DNA of 64,000 bases from Inquilinus sp. Marseille-Q2685 (GTDB taxonomy: Bacteria > Pseudomonadota > Alphaproteobacteria > DSM-16000 > Inquilinaceae): contig NZ_CAKAKL010000003.1 in NCBI RefSeq assembly GCF_916619195.1, positions 1 to 64,000 on the forward strand. Reading direction: 5' to 3'. A model generated the notes under the pieces. That model saw only the letters and a program-made list of their open reading frames with translations, was not told the DNA's origin and ran no database searches. Shown one piece after another: positions 63,108 through 64,000 of the stretch (its first letter is position 1; each line of letters starts with the position of its first letter). Position numbers and translations under genes: made by a program.

Positions 63108-63198
63108 GGCGCTGCCTTCTCTGTTCGAGCCGAACGGAACGGGAAGTCCTCTTCACCGAATGCGTTCGCCGGCTCGCTTGTTCCGGTTGCGGGGAGGC

Positions 63199-63245
63199 AG
63201 CTTAATTGACGCTTGGCTGGCGTCAATTCGATAAGAAAAATCTTA
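63199..63245 (-). promoter_or_regulatory. Promoter and palindromes upstream of yehZYXW
   Basis: A perfect inverted repeat AATTGACGC-N7-GCGTCAATT (63204-63228) contains TTGACG on both strands. On the minus strand TTGACG (63227-63222) is followed by 17 bases and TAAGCT (63204-63199), a plausible promoter about 90 bases before the yehZ ATG. A second small palindrome TAAGA-AAAA-TCTTA is next to it (63232-63245). Confidence 0.5.
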
Positions 63246-63319
63246 AGAAATGTGTAGAAAATGGAGCCGAATGCAGCCTGCAGTCCCGGCAGTTCACGCG
63301 GCATTCGGAATCGCTATAT

Positions 63320-63329
63320 CATGTACATG
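63320..63329. promoter_or_regulatory. CATGTACATG palindrome before the small gene pair
   Basis: A perfect 10-bp palindrome 26 bases upstream of the GTG at 63355 in an AT-richer patch. Its position would suit autoregulation by the ribbon-helix-helix-like protein encoded immediately after. A 10-bp palindrome can occur by chance, so this is weak. Confidence 0.3.
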
Positions 63330-63354
63330 TGCTGCGCATGTTCAGGAGCATCAT

Positions 63355-63648
63355 GTGAGGCAGGATCGCATCATCGTCCTGGTCGACCCCGACTATAAGG
63401 CGCAGATCGCCGCCCGTGCCAAGGCGCTCGATATGTCGGTCGGCGAGTTCGCGCGCCGGTCGATGGACGCCTATGATCCGGAACTCGACGAGGTGACCCA
63501 GTTGCTGCACAAATCCGCGATAGAGGCCAGGGAAGCGCTCGATCAGGCGATGACTGAAATCGACGAGACCCTCGGCTATCTGCGGAAGCGACGCGAGGAG
63601 GCGGCCGCCGCGAAGGCCAAGGCCGGGAAGCCCGGGGCTGTGGCCTGA
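63355..63648 (+). CDS. Small ribbon-helix-helix-like protein, unknown function
   Basis: 97 residues from the GTG at 63355, which has AGGAG seven bases upstream; open frame before it lacks a good start. The N-terminus reads RQDRIIVLVDPDYKAQIAARAKALDMSVGEFARRSMDAYDPE: one beta-strand (RIIVLVD), then two helices with the D/NMSVGEFARR turn, as in ribbon-helix-helix repressors and antitoxins. The second half is a long charged helix, probably a coiled coil (IEAREALDQAMTEIDETLGYLRKRREEAAAAKAKA). It overlaps the next gene (TGATG). I do not recognise a named family. Confidence 0.72.
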   Translation: MRQDRIIVLVDPDYKAQIAARAKALDMSVGEFARRSMDAYDPELDEVTQLLHKSAIEAREALDQAMTEIDETLGYLRKRREEAAAAKAKAGKPGAVA

Positions 63649-63914
63649 TGGCGATCCGGCCCATGTCGACGCTTCGCGACATCATCCTCATCTACGATGA
63701 CGTCAAGAGGACCTCCGCCAAGGTCACCGAATTGTCCAAGGAGGTTCGCGACCTGGAGAGCCGGCTGTCTGGCGACATCCGGGGGATCGACACCCGCCTG
63801 GTGAAGGTCGAGACGCGGCTTGAGATGATCTATGACCTGGCCGTCGGCCGAGCGGGCAGGGACGGTTCCGGCGGTCCCCAGGAGCCGCCGCTTCTGCCCG
63901 ACAGTCGCTCCTGA
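63648..63914 (+). CDS. Small coiled-coil protein, unknown function
   Basis: 88 residues. STLRDIILIYDDVKRTSAKVTELSKEVRDLESRLSGDIRGIDTRLVKVETRLEMIYDLAV is one long heptad-like helix, followed by a short Gly/Pro-rich tail. The start shares a base with the stop of the preceding gene (TGATG), so the two are translationally coupled and their products probably interact through their helices. No toxin fold is apparent. Function unknown. Confidence 0.7.
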   Translation: MAIRPMSTLRDIILIYDDVKRTSAKVTELSKEVRDLESRLSGDIRGIDTRLVKVETRLEMIYDLAVGRAGRDGSGGPQEPPLLPDSRS

Positions 63915-63933
63915 TATCGAATGCCAGGTGTAG

Positions 63934-63960
63934 GCTGGGTTCGCCATCGGCGAACCCAGC
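63934..63960. repeat. GGGTTCGCC hairpin after the small gene pair
   Basis: A perfect 12-bp stem, GCTGGGTTCGCC, with a 3-base loop and its complement GGCGAACCCAGC, 19 bases after the stop. A further TTGGGTTCGCC begins at 63981 and runs to the window edge, suggesting a second copy. It shares its core with 50314-50349. It may terminate the transcript or belong to a dispersed hairpin repeat family. Confidence 0.7.
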
Positions 63961-64000
63961 ATGGCGAGATCCCGGCCAGTGTTGGGTTCGCCTGCCGCGA

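Overview
The window is dense, very GC-rich DNA with short gaps, strong GC3 bias and frequent start/stop overlaps (ATGA, GTGA, TGATG). Der, BamB and YfgM neighbours, a DUF2794 gene, many ABC-type sugar importers and 78-nt palindromic intergenic repeats all fit an alphaproteobacterium. A Rhodospirillales/Azospirillaceae-type soil or rhizosphere organism is my best guess, from style only and without a marker-gene comparison. No tRNA, rRNA, CRISPR array or transposase was seen.

Region 1 (1-11.6 kb): the end of a non-ribosomal peptide synthetase cluster. One synthetase enters from the left edge. A second (C-A-PCP-TE) has an adenylation pocket that reads as aspartate-specific. Convergent to it is an iron-siderophore cassette: TonB-dependent receptor, FhuD, double-length FhuB, FhuF reductase and FhuC, with a Fur-like AT-rich palindrome upstream. 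Together these look like make-release-import-reduce for one siderophore.

Region 2 (11.6-17.8 kb): a DUF4142 protein, an endonuclease/exonuclease/phosphatase protein overlapping a phospholipase D-VTT membrane fusion, the remnant of a GntR/FCD regulator, an ArsB-like carrier, a small membrane protein and a DUF892 ferritin-like protein.

Region 3 (17.7-33.6 kb): carbohydrate uptake. A LacI regulator, binding protein, two permeases and a GH127 beta-L-arabinofuranosidase form one operon with two matching palindromic operators. A second operon (GNAT, GH3 beta-N-acetylhexosaminidase-like enzyme, Opp-type importer) starts behind a perfect 10-10-10 inverted repeat. Two small lipoproteins and a second LacI regulator follow.

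Region 4 (33.6-41.6 kb): divergent from that LacI gene, a glucose/mannose-type ABC importer, a TIM-barrel isomerase, a Gfo/Idh oxidoreductase and a GlcD-like flavoenzyme. This is a compact sugar oxidation route of unknown substrate and the best candidate here for an undescribed pathway.

Region 5 (41.6-50.3 kb): mostly core genes (methyltransferase, NIPSNAP, Der, BamB, YfgM, DUF2794, SDR), then a DUF2625 gene that seems to start with ATT, a B3/B4-domain protein divergent from an XRE-cupin regulator, and a YidB-like protein.

Region 6 (50.3-64 kb): GABA catabolism (GabD, GabT, LysR), a 980-residue RTX protein built from an exact 243-bp module, an AraJ-like exporter, SoxR with a recognisable sox box, a complete YehZYXW osmoprotectant importer and a small overlapping gene pair (helix-rich, ribbon-helix-helix-like plus coiled coil) at the right edge.
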